21,601 bases of DNA from JAJPHT01 sp035687045 (GTDB lineage: Archaea > Thermoplasmatota > SW-10-69-26 > JACQPN01 > JAJPHT01). This document shows positions 6,298 through 14,167 of this stretch, in pieces. The stretch lies in assembly GCA_035687045.1 (NCBI GenBank), contig DASRYU010000230.1:1-21601 (forward strand), given 5' to 3'. The notes beneath the pieces were generated by a model. The model saw only the letters and a list, made by a program, of their open reading frames with translations, made no database searches and had not been told where the DNA came from. Each line of letters opens with the position of its first letter. Position 1 is the first letter of the stretch. A program made the position numbers and the translations under genes.

Positions 6298-7161
6298 TCA
6301 GAAGAGGCGCTGCTGCGGCGAGCTCGCCTTCACGACCGGAGCGCCCTCCCGCTCGACCATCGATTCGAACGTCTCGCCGTTGCGGAACCCCTTCCCCTGC
6401 ACGTGGTTGTTGAAGTAGACGCGGACGTCGCGCTTCGCCTTCGCGAGCTCCGCGAGCCGCTTCGCCCACGGATCGAGCTCCTCGTCGCCGTAGAGGTAGT
6501 CGTAGCGGTCCCCGTAGTAGCGCTCCTTCTTGTGCCATCGGTCGGCGTTGCGCCCGTGGAAGCGGACGAACGCGTGGTCCGCCTCGCCGGCGACGATGGG
6601 CGGGAACGGCGGCCCGTCCACGATGACGGCGGCCGCGTTGTGCGCGTCGAGGAGCGCGACGGTGTCGCTATGGAGCGCGGGCCGCGCGTCGTCCGTGTGC
6701 CACGTGCGGTTGCGGAACTCGACGGCGCACGCGTGCGGCCGCAGCGCGTCGAGCGCGACCTCCAGGCGCTCAAGGGCGCTCGCCTTCCGCACGATGGCAG
6801 GCGAGAGCTGGAGAAGGACGGCGCCCAGCCGCTTCGCCTCGGCGAGAGGGTCGGCGACGAGCGCGCGCCACGCCTCCGCGACGCGGCGGATCTCCTCGGG
6901 GGTGCCGTCGACGAGCGCGTCGTGCGTGAGCGGCTTGCCGACCTTCACGCTGAACTCGAACGCGCGCGCCTCCTTCGTCTTCTCGACCCACCCCTTCACG
7001 ACCGCCGGCGCCGGGTCGCGGTAGTAGGTGCTATCGATCTCGACGGTCGCGAAGCGGCGCGCGTAGAACGGGAGACGCTCCCCCTGGTCGACCGTGCGCG
7101 GGTAGACGTGCCCCTCCCAGTCGTCGTAGGACCATCCGGAGGTCCCGATGCGCACCGGCAC
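6298..7161 (-). CDS. DUF72 (YecE-like) TIM-barrel protein
   Basis: The protein has 287 residues from the GTG at 7161 and covers the whole DUF72 family. Motifs: RIGTSGWSYDDWEG-x-VYP at the N-terminus, FATVEIDSTYYRDP (the E-x-x-x-T-F/Y-Y block), FEFSVKVGKPLTHD, LGAVLLQLSP, CAVEFRNRTWH (the 'VE-x-R-x-x-W' block), HAFVRFHGRNA, and DVRVYFNNHVQGKGFRN near the end (Y-F-N-N-H-x-x-G). The family is widespread and structurally known but its reaction is unsettled; Fe-S or radical SAM association has been suggested by context elsewhere. A TATA-like CTCTATGC lies about 25-27 bases upstream, so the mRNA is probably leaderless and GTG 7161 (or GTG 7155, two codons on) is the start rather than an upstream codon. 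It probably shares a transcript with the serpin gene. Confidence 0.92.
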   Translation of the reverse strand: MPVRIGTSGWSYDDWEGHVYPRTVDQGERLPFYARRFATVEIDSTYYRDPAPAVVKGWVEKTKEARAFEFSVKVGKPLTHDALVDGTPEEIRRVAEAWRALVADPLAEAKRLGAVLLQLSPAIVRKASALERLEVALDALRPHACAVEFRNRTWHTDDARPALHSDTVALLDAHNAAAVIVDGPPFPPIVAGEADHAFVRFHGRNADRWHKKERYYGDRYDYLYGDEELDPWAKRLAELAKAKRDVRVYFNNHVQGKGFRNGETFESMVEREGAPVVKASSPQQRLF

Positions 7162-7183
7162 GCGGCGACCACCGCGCGCCGCC

Positions 7184-7206
7184 GCATAGAGACTCGCGCA
7201 TAGGGT
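7184..7206. promoter_or_regulatory. Back-to-back TATA boxes for the DUF72 and S15-hydrolase genes
   Basis: The plus strand holds GCATAGAG (7184-7191) and GCATAGGGT (7198-7206), 14 bases apart. Read on the minus strand the first is CTCTATGC, 25 bases before GTG 7161. The second is about 30-35 bases before ATG 7235. Both genes would therefore be leaderless or nearly so, with their promoters packed within a 73-base divergent gap. Confidence 0.55.
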
Positions 7207-7234
7207 CAAGCCTCCCGTCCGCGCTGGCGACCCG

Positions 7235-8878
7235 ATGTCCCGGAGGCTCGTCGTCCTCGCCCTCGTCCTCCTCCTGCTGCCGGTCGCTTCCGCCTGGCAC
7301 CAGGGGCACCGGCACTGGAGCACCATCCCCGACGGCCCGTACTCCTACGCGCCGCCGCAGCCGCAGACGTTCCTCGCGAGCGACGGGACGGAGATCTCGT
7401 ACGCGGTGTTCATGCCGAACGTGCCTCCGGGCACGCGCGTCCCCGTCATCGTCTCCGCAGGGCCGTACTTCGGGCTCCTCGAGGAGCCGGTCAACGTGCC
7501 CTCGACGGGCCGGCTTACGGGGTTCCTCATCGACAACTTCGTGAGCCACGGGTACGCGGTCGTGCCGGTGAGCATCCGGGGCACGGGCCTCTCGGGCGGC
7601 TGCATCGAGCTCATGAGCCTGCGCGAGGCGAAGGACCTCGACGAGCTCGTGACGTTCCTCGCCAACGAGCCCTGGTCGAACGGCAACATCGCGATGACCG
7701 GCAAGTCGTACGACGGCGGGACGCCGTGGATGGTCGCGCAGTTCGGCAACCCGCACCTCAAGACGATCGTGCCCATCGCGGGCGTCACGGACCAGGGCGA
7801 CCTCCTCTACCACCGCGGCGGCACACAGTTCCGCGGCCCCGTGTTCCACTCCGTCGTCTACTGGCCCTTCGGCTTCGGCTTCTCGCAGAGCGGCCTCTCG
7901 CCCGACCCGTGGTACCGCCCGCTCGACAAGCGCCTCGAGAACGCCATCTGTCCCGAGCTCGTGAAGGGGCAGGCGCTCGGCGTCTACTCGGCGTACACGG
8001 GCGACACGCAGAACGTGCCCGTGGTCACCGACTATTGGGGCGAGCGCGCCTTCCGCGAGCGCACGCTCCAGAACTACAACGGCAGCGTGTTCATCGTGCA
8101 CGGCCTGCAGGACTGGAACGTCATCCCGAGCCAGGTGGCGCCGTTCTTCAACGACCTGCAGGTCCCCAAGAAGATGATGCTCGGCCAGTGGGCGCACCAC
8201 TACGCCGACGAAGGGCAGGCGACGAACCGCAACGACTTCGCGCAGATCCTCAAGAACTGGTTCGACCGCGAGCTCAAGGGCATGAACGTCAGCACCGGCC
8301 CGACCGTCGAGGTCGCCGACGCGTTCGGCGGCACGTGGCGCACGTACAGCGAGTGGCCGCCCACGCCGGCGTCCGTGCACACGTGGCACCTCAGCGCGAA
8401 CAAGCAGCTCACGCAGGGCGCCCCCTCGTCGTTCTCCGTCCCCTTCGCGAGCCCCGCCGGGACGACGGCGCACGCGCGGCCGTGCATGAACGGCGCGGGC
8501 GGACCGACGTACTTCAGCGCCGTGACGACGCAGCCCTTCCGCCTCTCCGGCGTCGGCTCGCTCACCGTGCTCCTCGATCCGCCCACGCCGGGCACGCTCA
8601 CGGTGTCGGTCTGCGCGAACAACGCGCTCATCGCGCACGGCGGCGCGAACACGCTCTACCCGGACAGCAACCAGCTCGAGCCGTGGGCCGTCGGCGGCCC
8701 GACCGCGGTCCGCGTCGACCTGGAGCCCGCGGAGCGCACGGTGCCCGCCGGCACGCGCCTCAGCGTCGCCATCCGCTTCGAGGGCGGCGCCGAGGCGGGC
8801 ATGTCCTACTGGCCGGCGACGTCGCCGGGCGTGGGCGTGCTCGTGGGCGGGACGCTGGAGCTTCCCAGCGCGACGTGA
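7235..8878 (+). CDS. Secreted S15/CocE-type alpha/beta hydrolase (X-Pro dipeptidyl-peptidase-like)
   Basis: The protein has 547 residues. Residues 1-20 are a signal peptide (MSRRLVVLALVLLLLPVASA). The catalytic alpha/beta-hydrolase domain carries the S15 nucleophile motif G-K-S-Y-D-G (S158), an acid at D293 (HGLQDWNV) and a His at H321 (LGQWAHHY), the normal order and spacing of the Ser-Asp-His triad in X-Pro dipeptidyl-peptidase, cocaine esterase and glutaryl acylase relatives. VSIRGTGLSGG at 112-122 is the conserved oxyanion-region block. Residues about 390-547 form the jelly-roll C-terminal domain of the CocE/NonD family (VRVDLEPAERTVPAGTRLSV). The substrate could be Pro-containing peptides or an ester/amide; context with a metalloprotease and serpin favours peptides, but that is inference. 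It is leaderless, as judged from the TATA spacing. Confidence 0.9.
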   Translation: MSRRLVVLALVLLLLPVASAWHQGHRHWSTIPDGPYSYAPPQPQTFLASDGTEISYAVFMPNVPPGTRVPVIVSAGPYFGLLEEPVNVPSTGRLTGFLIDNFVSHGYAVVPVSIRGTGLSGGCIELMSLREAKDLDELVTFLANEPWSNGNIAMTGKSYDGGTPWMVAQFGNPHLKTIVPIAGVTDQGDLLYHRGGTQFRGPVFHSVVYWPFGFGFSQSGLSPDPWYRPLDKRLENAICPELVKGQALGVYSAYTGDTQNVPVVTDYWGERAFRERTLQNYNGSVFIVHGLQDWNVIPSQVAPFFNDLQVPKKMMLGQWAHHYADEGQATNRNDFAQILKNWFDRELKGMNVSTGPTVEVADAFGGTWRTYSEWPPTPASVHTWHLSANKQLTQGAPSSFSVPFASPAGTTAHARPCMNGAGGPTYFSAVTTQPFRLSGVGSLTVLLDPPTPGTLTVSVCANNALIAHGGANTLYPDSNQLEPWAVGGPTAVRVDLEPAERTVPAGTRLSVAIRFEGGAEAGMSYWPATSPGVGVLVGGTLELPSAT

Positions 8879-8926
8879 GGCTCGCGCTGGTGCGCAAGAA
8901 CAGAAGAAGATGAGGAAAGCCGGCGT

Positions 8927-8946
8927 CGGGGGGCTGAGGCCCCCCG
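8927..8946. terminator. Eight-base-pair GC hairpin between convergent genes
   Basis: CGGGGGGC-TGAG-GCCCCCCG is a perfect stem of eight pairs with a four-base loop, placed in the 78-base gap between the S15 hydrolase and isocitrate lyase, both of which end here. It has no T-rich tract on either strand, so it is not a canonical terminator of archaea or bacteria, but position and symmetry suggest a role as a bidirectional 3'-end or RNA-stabilising structure. Confidence 0.45.
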
Positions 8947-8956
8947 AGCTCGCGAT

Positions 8957-10273
8957 TCAGTGCTGGAACTGCTCTTCCTCGGTGGAGCCCTTGTACGCGA
9001 GCGTCGACGCCTTGCCGCCGCTCACGACCTGGCTCACCTCGTCGAAGTAGCCCGTGCCGACCTCGCGCTGGTGCTTCGTGGCCGTGTAGCCGTCCTTCTC
9101 GGCGGCGAACTCGGCCTCCTGCAGGCGCACGTAAGCCGACATGCCCTCCTTCGCGTACCCCTTGGCGAGCTCGAACATGCCGTAGTTGAGGCTGTGGAAG
9201 CCCGCGAGCGTGATGAACTGGAACTTGTAGCCCAGGTCGCCAAGCTCGTTCTGGAACTTCGCGATCTCGGCGTCGCTCAGGTACTTCTTCCAGTTGAACG
9301 AGGGCGAGCAGTTGTACGCGAGGAGCTTGCCGGGGTGCTTCGCGCGGATGGCCTCCGCGAACTGGCGCGCCTCGTCGAGGTCGGGGTGCTTCGTCTCCAT
9401 CCAGACGAGGTCCGCGTAGGGCGCGTACGCGATGCCGCGGGCGATGCACGGCTCGATGCCGGGCTTCACGCGGTAGAATCCTTCGGGCGTGCGCTCGCCC
9501 GTCACGAACGGCTGGTCGCGCGGGTCGACGTCGCTCGTGATGAGCGTCGCGGCCTCGGCGTCCGTGCGCGCGACGATGAGCGTCGGCACGTTGCAGATGT
9601 CGGCCGCGAGCCGCGCCGCCTGAAGCGTGCGGATGTGCTGCATGGTCGGGATGAGCACCTTGCCGCCGAGGTGGCCGCACTTCTTCTCGCTCGCGAGCTG
9701 GTCCTCCCAGTGGACGCCCGCCGCGCCCGCCTCGATCATGGCCTTCATCAGCTCGAACGCGTTGAGCGGCCCGCCGAAGCCCGCCTCCGCGTCCGCGAGG
9801 ATGGGCGCCATCCAGTAGCGGCCGCCCTTGCCCTCACCCCACTCGATCTGGTCCGCCTGGCGCAGCGTGTTGTTGATGCGGCGCACAAGCTCCGGGACCG
9901 AGTTGACCGCGTAGAGCGACTGGTCGGGGTACATGCGGCCCGACGTGTTGTTGTCGGCCGCCGTCTGCCAGCCGGAGAGGTAGATGGCCTTCAGACCCGC
10001 GCGCACCATCTGCATCGCCTGGTTGCCCGTGAGCGCGCCCAGCGCCTTCACGTGCGGCTCGCTGTGGAGAAGGCTCCACAGGCGCTCAGCGCCCATGCGC
10101 GCGATGGTGTACTCCACCGTGAACGAGCCGCGGAGGCGGATGACCTCCTCGGCGGTGTAGTCGCGGCGGATGCCCTTCCAGCGCGGGTTCGTGGCCCACT
10201 CGTTCTGGAGGAGCTTGGCCTCGCTGGCAGGGTCGAGCTTGAGCGTCTGCGGGTTCGGGGTCGGCGGGGTCAT
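8957..10273 (-). CDS. aceA: Isocitrate lyase
   Basis: Cleaves isocitrate to glyoxylate and succinate, the first step of the glyoxylate bypass. The protein has 438 residues, the normal length of the bacterial-type enzyme. The active-site loop K-K-C-G-H is at 197-201 (catalytic C199) followed by LGGKVLIPT. Other family blocks: SGWQTAADNNTSGRMYPDQS (100-119), PILADAEAGFGGPLNAFELM (157-176), GAAGVHWEDQLASEKK (183-198), IVARTDAEAATLI, and YNCSPSFNWKKYL, which holds the S/N-x-S-P-S-F-N-W glyoxylate-site motif. Start at ATG 10273, with GGAG about nine to ten bases upstream. It follows malate synthase after 25 bases, so the two are an operon. Composition does not differ from neighbours, so any transfer from bacteria is old. 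Confidence 0.97.
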   Translation of the reverse strand: MTPPTPNPQTLKLDPASEAKLLQNEWATNPRWKGIRRDYTAEEVIRLRGSFTVEYTIARMGAERLWSLLHSEPHVKALGALTGNQAMQMVRAGLKAIYLSGWQTAADNNTSGRMYPDQSLYAVNSVPELVRRINNTLRQADQIEWGEGKGGRYWMAPILADAEAGFGGPLNAFELMKAMIEAGAAGVHWEDQLASEKKCGHLGGKVLIPTMQHIRTLQAARLAADICNVPTLIVARTDAEAATLITSDVDPRDQPFVTGERTPEGFYRVKPGIEPCIARGIAYAPYADLVWMETKHPDLDEARQFAEAIRAKHPGKLLAYNCSPSFNWKKYLSDAEIAKFQNELGDLGYKFQFITLAGFHSLNYGMFELAKGYAKEGMSAYVRLQEAEFAAEKDGYTATKHQREVGTGYFDEVSQVVSGGKASTLAYKGSTEEEQFQH

Positions 10274-10298
10274 CTGTTCGGTCTCCGAAGCGTGAGGG

Positions 10299-11831
<1,533 letters not shown>

Positions 11832-11852
11832 CCAGCCGACACCCGCCACACA

Positions 11853-11867
11853 CGCTATGTCTGTTTT
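11853..11867 (-). promoter_or_regulatory. TATA region of the aceB-aceA operon
   Basis: The minus strand reads ACAAAACAGACATAG, the only AT-rich stretch before aceB, ending about 22 bases from ATG 11831. Either ACAAAAC or ACATAG could be the TATA box. It adjoins the 17-bp inverted repeat directly, so a protein on that repeat would clash with or recruit the basal transcription factors. Confidence 0.4.
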
Positions 11868-11884
11868 GTGACGTACGACGTCAC
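11868..11884. promoter_or_regulatory. 17-bp inverted repeat (operator candidate) before aceB
   Basis: GTGACGT-ACG-ACGTCAC has perfect seven-base arms around a three-base centre. It lies between the stop codon of the Cys/His mini-gene and the aceB promoter, directly against the AT-rich element. A copy differing at only two of 17 positions is found at 12064-12080, upstream of the mini-gene. The recurrence points to a shared regulator rather than a terminator. Confidence 0.6.
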
Positions 11885-11886
11885 GC

Positions 11887-12006
11887 TCAGATGAGCGCGA
11901 CCTGCGACTGGCAGTCGCGGCAGTTCGAGACGTGCTGCTCCACGACCGGATCCACCGTCTTCCCCAGGGGCTGGTACTCCAGGCCGAACTTGCAGGTCAG
12001 TTCCAT
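11887..12006 (-). CDS. 39-residue Cys/His mini-protein (zinc-finger-like, H-x3-C-x2-C)
   Basis: From ATG 12006 the protein has 39 residues. It contains a Cys near the N-terminus (MELTCKFGLEY) and a H-V-S-N-C-R-D-C-Q cluster at 26-34, matching the H-x3-C-x2-C pattern of zinc-binding anti-sigma (ZAS) domains and other small zinc knuckles. Archaea lack sigma-70 factors, so a bacterial-style anti-sigma role is not expected; a small metal- or redox-sensing protein is an inference. The start is chosen because a TATA element GGTTATGCG (12033-12041) lies 30 bases upstream, giving a leaderless mRNA; longer in-frame starts would run through that promoter. It shares an operator-like repeat with aceB, its downstream neighbour on the same strand. 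Confidence 0.65.
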   Translation of the reverse strand: MELTCKFGLEYQPLGKTVDPVVEQHVSNCRDCQSQVALI

Positions 12007-12032
12007 ACGGCGTGTTTCGGTCGAGCATGCCG

Positions 12033-12041
12033 CATAACCTT
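12033..12041 (-). promoter_or_regulatory. TATA box of the Cys/His mini-gene
   Basis: The minus strand reads AAGGTTATG followed by CGGC, about 30 bases before ATG 12006. It is the same (T/C)TATG-C-G-G-C form seen before the DUF72 gene, and the spacing predicts a leaderless transcript. Confidence 0.55.
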
Positions 12042-12063
12042 TCGCGTCGGGACCCGGGGGCGC

Positions 12064-12080
12064 GTGACGTGCGCCGTCAC
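12064..12080. promoter_or_regulatory. 17-bp inverted repeat (operator candidate) before the Cys/His mini-gene
   Basis: GTGACGTGCGCCGTCAC, with flanking bases giving eight-base arms GCGTGACG/CGTCACGC (12062-12082). It matches the site before aceB at 15 of 17 positions. It sits about 35 bases upstream of the mini-gene's TATA box, where an activator would bind; at aceB the equivalent site abuts the promoter. The same protein could thus act differently on the two genes. Confidence 0.6.
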
Positions 12081-12153
12081 GCCGGGTCGGAGGCGAGGAC
12101 GCGCGGGCGAGGACCGAGGCCGGTGGGGAGGGAAGGATCAACCTCGCGTGCGT

Positions 12154-12173
12154 GTAGGTACAGGGCTACCTAC
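12154..12173. promoter_or_regulatory. First of two tandem 20-bp palindromes before the ABC exporter
   Basis: GTAGGTA-CAGGGC-TACCTAC, perfect seven-base arms with a six-base centre. It lies about 70-90 bases upstream of the exporter's TATA-like element, in the gap between the divergent mini-gene and the exporter operon. Confidence 0.7.
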
Positions 12174-12177
12174 GCTC

Positions 12178-12197
12178 GTAGGTACAGGTGTACCTAC
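12178..12197. promoter_or_regulatory. Second of two tandem 20-bp palindromes before the ABC exporter
   Basis: GTAGGTAC-AGGT-GTACCTAC, perfect eight-base arms with a four-base centre. It starts 24 bases after the start of the first copy and shares its arms exactly. The pair is a typical two-dimer operator. The centre TACAGGTGTA also fits the TACAnnTGTA box of CopY/BlaI-type repressors, and TAGGT...ACCTA recalls DtxR sites, but neither resemblance is decisive. Confidence 0.7.
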
Positions 12198-12243
12198 ATG
12201 TCGGCCGCCGCGCCCGCGTGACCCGCTCTCGCTCGAATCAATC

Positions 12244-12250
12244 CTTATCC
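12244..12250 (+). promoter_or_regulatory. Probable TATA box of the ABC exporter operon
   Basis: CTTATCC within AATCCTTATCCCC, the only AT-rich stretch between the tandem palindromes and the ATPase gene, 28 bases before TTG 12274. It supports that unusual start codon. Confidence 0.4.
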
Positions 12251-12273
12251 CCCTCCGCCGCGTCGTCGCGCCG

Positions 12274-13260
12274 TTGCCCGACGCGGCCATCGAGACGCGC
12301 GGCCTGACGAAGGTCTTCCCGCCCAAGCGCCGGAACTTCGTCGAGTGGCTCCAGCGCAAGCCGAAGAAGCCCGCGTTCGCGGCGCTCAAGGGCGTGGACC
12401 TGCGCGTGGAGCGCGGCGAGCTGTTCGGCCTCCTGGGGCCCAACGGCGCGGGGAAGACGACGCTCGTGAAGATCCTGAGCACGCTTCTCCTGCCGACGGA
12501 GGGGGACGCGCGCGTGGCGGGGCTGGACGTCCGCGCGGACGCGAACGCGGTGCGCAAGCGCGTGGGGGTGGTGCTCGGCGGCGACCGCGCGCTCTACTGG
12601 CGCCTCACGGCGCGCGAGAACCTGTTCTACTTCGCGCAGCTCTACGACATCGATGCGGCGACGGCGCGCGAGCGCATCGAGCGCGTGCTCGGGCAGGTGG
12701 ACCTCCTCGAGCGCGGCGACGACCGCGTGGAGAACTACAGCAAGGGGATGAAGCAGCGGCTGCACATCGCTCGCGGCCTGCTGACGGAGCCGGATATCCT
12801 TCTTCTCGACGAGCCGACGATCGGCCTGGACCCGCACGCGGCGCGGAGCCTGCGCGCGCTCGTGCGCAAGCTCGTGGACGAGCACGGGCGCACCGTCGTG
12901 CTGACGACGCATTATCTGTACGAGGCGGACGAGCTCAGCGACCGCATCGGCATCCTCCACCAGGGGCGCATCATCGCGGAGGGGACGCCGGCGCAGCTCA
13001 AGGCGCGCCACTCGGCGAAGAGCGCGCTCGTCGTGCGCGTGCGCGGAGAAGCGGACCTTGGCGCGGCGGCGACGTCGCACGACGCGGCGACCGGCATCAC
13101 CACGCATCGGCTGCCGGGCACCTTCGAGCCGCAGCGCGCGGCGGAGCTTGTCGCGAAGAGCGGCGCGACGCTCGTGGGGCTGCAGCTCGAGGAGCCGACG
13201 TTGGAGGACGTGTTCGTCTCGCTCACAGGCGAAGGCCTCCAGCAGGAGGCCGAGCCTTGA
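12274..13260 (+). CDS. ABC exporter ATP-binding protein (DrrA/NatA/CcmA type)
   Basis: From TTG 12274 the protein has 328 residues. Walker A GPNGAGKT is at 55-62, the signature Y-S-K-G-M at 155-159, Walker B ILLLDEP at 175-181 and the switch His at H213 (VVLTTHY). An N-terminal insert (FPPKRRNFVEWLQRKPKKPA, 15-34) precedes the first strand pair, as in some daunorubicin- and lipid-exporter ATPases. A C-terminal extension of about 80 residues after DRIGILHQGRIIAEGTPAQL ends in EEPTLEDVFVSLTGEGL, typical of DrrA-like ATPases. It powers the two following permeases. The TTG start lies 28 bases after CTTATCC (12244-12250); upstream in-frame codons would overlap the operators. Its 3' end is duplicated just downstream. 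Confidence 0.92.
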   Translation: MPDAAIETRGLTKVFPPKRRNFVEWLQRKPKKPAFAALKGVDLRVERGELFGLLGPNGAGKTTLVKILSTLLLPTEGDARVAGLDVRADANAVRKRVGVVLGGDRALYWRLTARENLFYFAQLYDIDAATARERIERVLGQVDLLERGDDRVENYSKGMKQRLHIARGLLTEPDILLLDEPTIGLDPHAARSLRALVRKLVDEHGRTVVLTTHYLYEADELSDRIGILHQGRIIAEGTPAQLKARHSAKSALVVRVRGEADLGAAATSHDAATGITTHRLPGTFEPQRAAELVAKSGATLVGLQLEEPTLEDVFVSLTGEGLQQEAEP

Positions 13261-13263
13261 GCG
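13220..13263 (+). repeat. 44-bp direct repeat, copy 1 (3' end of ATPase gene)
   Basis: Begins CGCTCACAGGCG and ends GCCTTGAGCG; identical to copy 2 at 13297-13340. This copy encodes the last residues of the ATPase (LTGEGLQQEAEP) and its stop. It contains a GGCCTCC-AGCA-GGAGGCC hairpin at 13234-13251. Confidence 0.9.
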
Positions 13264-13296
13264 AGAGACGACGCGACCGCAGGCGCGTCGGAATCG

Positions 13297-13340
13297 CGCT
13301 CACAGGCGAAGGCCTCCAGCAGGAGGCCGAGCCTTGAGCG
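13297..13340 (+). repeat. 44-bp direct repeat, copy 2 (start of first permease gene)
   Basis: An exact copy of 13220-13263, 77 bases downstream. It carries the same hairpin (13311-13328) and the TTGA in which the permease start TTG (13334-13336) overlaps a TGA. The offset of 77 is not a multiple of three, so the two copies are in different frames. The 33 bases between the copies are unique. Confidence 0.9.
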
Positions 13341-14167
13341 CGAGCGCGTGGGGGCGCGTGGTGCGCGCGGGCATCGTGAAGAACTGGAAGCTCAGCATCA
13401 CGTACCCGAGCTGGCTCATCAACCGCATCTTCGGCCCCATCGTGTGGGTGGGCATCAGCGTGTTCAGCTACACGGCGCTCGTGCCGGCGGAGGACGTGAG
13501 CGCGGCGTTCGTGCGCGAGGGGCACGGGCCGGACTTTGTCGCGTTCCTCATCCTCGGGCAGACGATCTTCAGCCTCTTCACGAACCTGAACTGGCGTGGC
13601 GGCATGGCCATCCAGCGCGAGCGGTGGCAGGGCACGCTCGAGATCATCATGCTCGCGCCCACGAGCCGCGTCGCGTACATCCTCGGCGAGAGCCTGTTCG
13701 GCCTCATCGACGGCGGCTGGACGGTGCTTCTCGCGCTCATCGTCACCGCCTTCGCCTTCGGCGCGGACTTCCACCTGAGCGACCCGCTCCTCGCGGTGAC
13801 GGTCATCGCGCTCACGCTCGCGGCGATGGTGGCGCTCTCGCTCTTCTTCGCCGCGTTCTACGTGCTCACGCGCAGCGCCGGCCCTCTCAGCTTCTCCATC
13901 CAGACGCCCGTGCGCTTCTTCACGGGCACGAACTTCCCCGTGAGCGCGCTTCCGGTCCTTCTCCAGACGGTGAGCTACGCGCTCCCCATGACGTACGGCA
14001 TGATCGCCGTGCGGCAGGTCTTCGCGCGGAGCGGCACGTGGGCGAGCCTCGCGACGACCATCCTCGCGCTCGTCGGCTTCACCGTCTTCTTCTGGGTCCT
14101 CGGCGTCATCCTTGTGCGCCGCATGGAGGACGTCGCCAAGCAAAGGGGGACGCTGCATCACTACTAG
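13334..14167 (+). CDS. ABC-2 type exporter permease, first subunit
   Basis: From TTG 13334 the protein has 277 residues and about six membrane helices, the usual size of an ABC-2 (DrrB/YadH-like) permease. Helices are visible around LINRIFGPIVWVGISVFSYT, FVAFLILGQTIFSLFTNL, WTVLLALIVTAFAFGADF, LLAVTVIALTLAAMVALSLF, LPVLLQTVSYALPMTYGMIA and the last, TILALVGFTVFFWVLGVILV. RERWQGTLEIIMLAPTSR is the conserved cytosolic loop (E-x-x-x-G-T-L-E-x-x-x-x-A-P) of this family, which contacts the ATPase. The TTG overlaps a stop codon (TTGA), which was probably the ATPase stop before the 44-bp duplication; GTG 13358 is an alternative. It works with the ATPase and the second permease; the substrate is unknown. 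Confidence 0.9.
   Translation: MSASAWGRVVRAGIVKNWKLSITYPSWLINRIFGPIVWVGISVFSYTALVPAEDVSAAFVREGHGPDFVAFLILGQTIFSLFTNLNWRGGMAIQRERWQGTLEIIMLAPTSRVAYILGESLFGLIDGGWTVLLALIVTAFAFGADFHLSDPLLAVTVIALTLAAMVALSLFFAAFYVLTRSAGPLSFSIQTPVRFFTGTNFPVSALPVLLQTVSYALPMTYGMIAVRQVFARSGTWASLATTILALVGFTVFFWVLGVILVRRMEDVAKQRGTLHHY

Noticed and set aside
4142..6418. A 758-codon plus-strand open frame
   Set aside because: It overlaps the radical SAM gene in another frame and is antisense to the serpin; composition is typical of a GC-driven shadow frame.
11868..11884. Reading the inverted repeat as the terminator of the Cys/His mini-gene
   Set aside because: The arms leave only a three-base loop, no T-run follows on the minus strand, and a near-identical copy lies upstream of the mini-gene, where a terminator makes no sense.
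13257..13337. The 26-codon frame between ATPase and permease as a functional gene
   Set aside because: It arises from the 44-bp duplication and its second half just re-reads the ATPase tail. It may be translated for coupling but is unlikely to be a functional protein.
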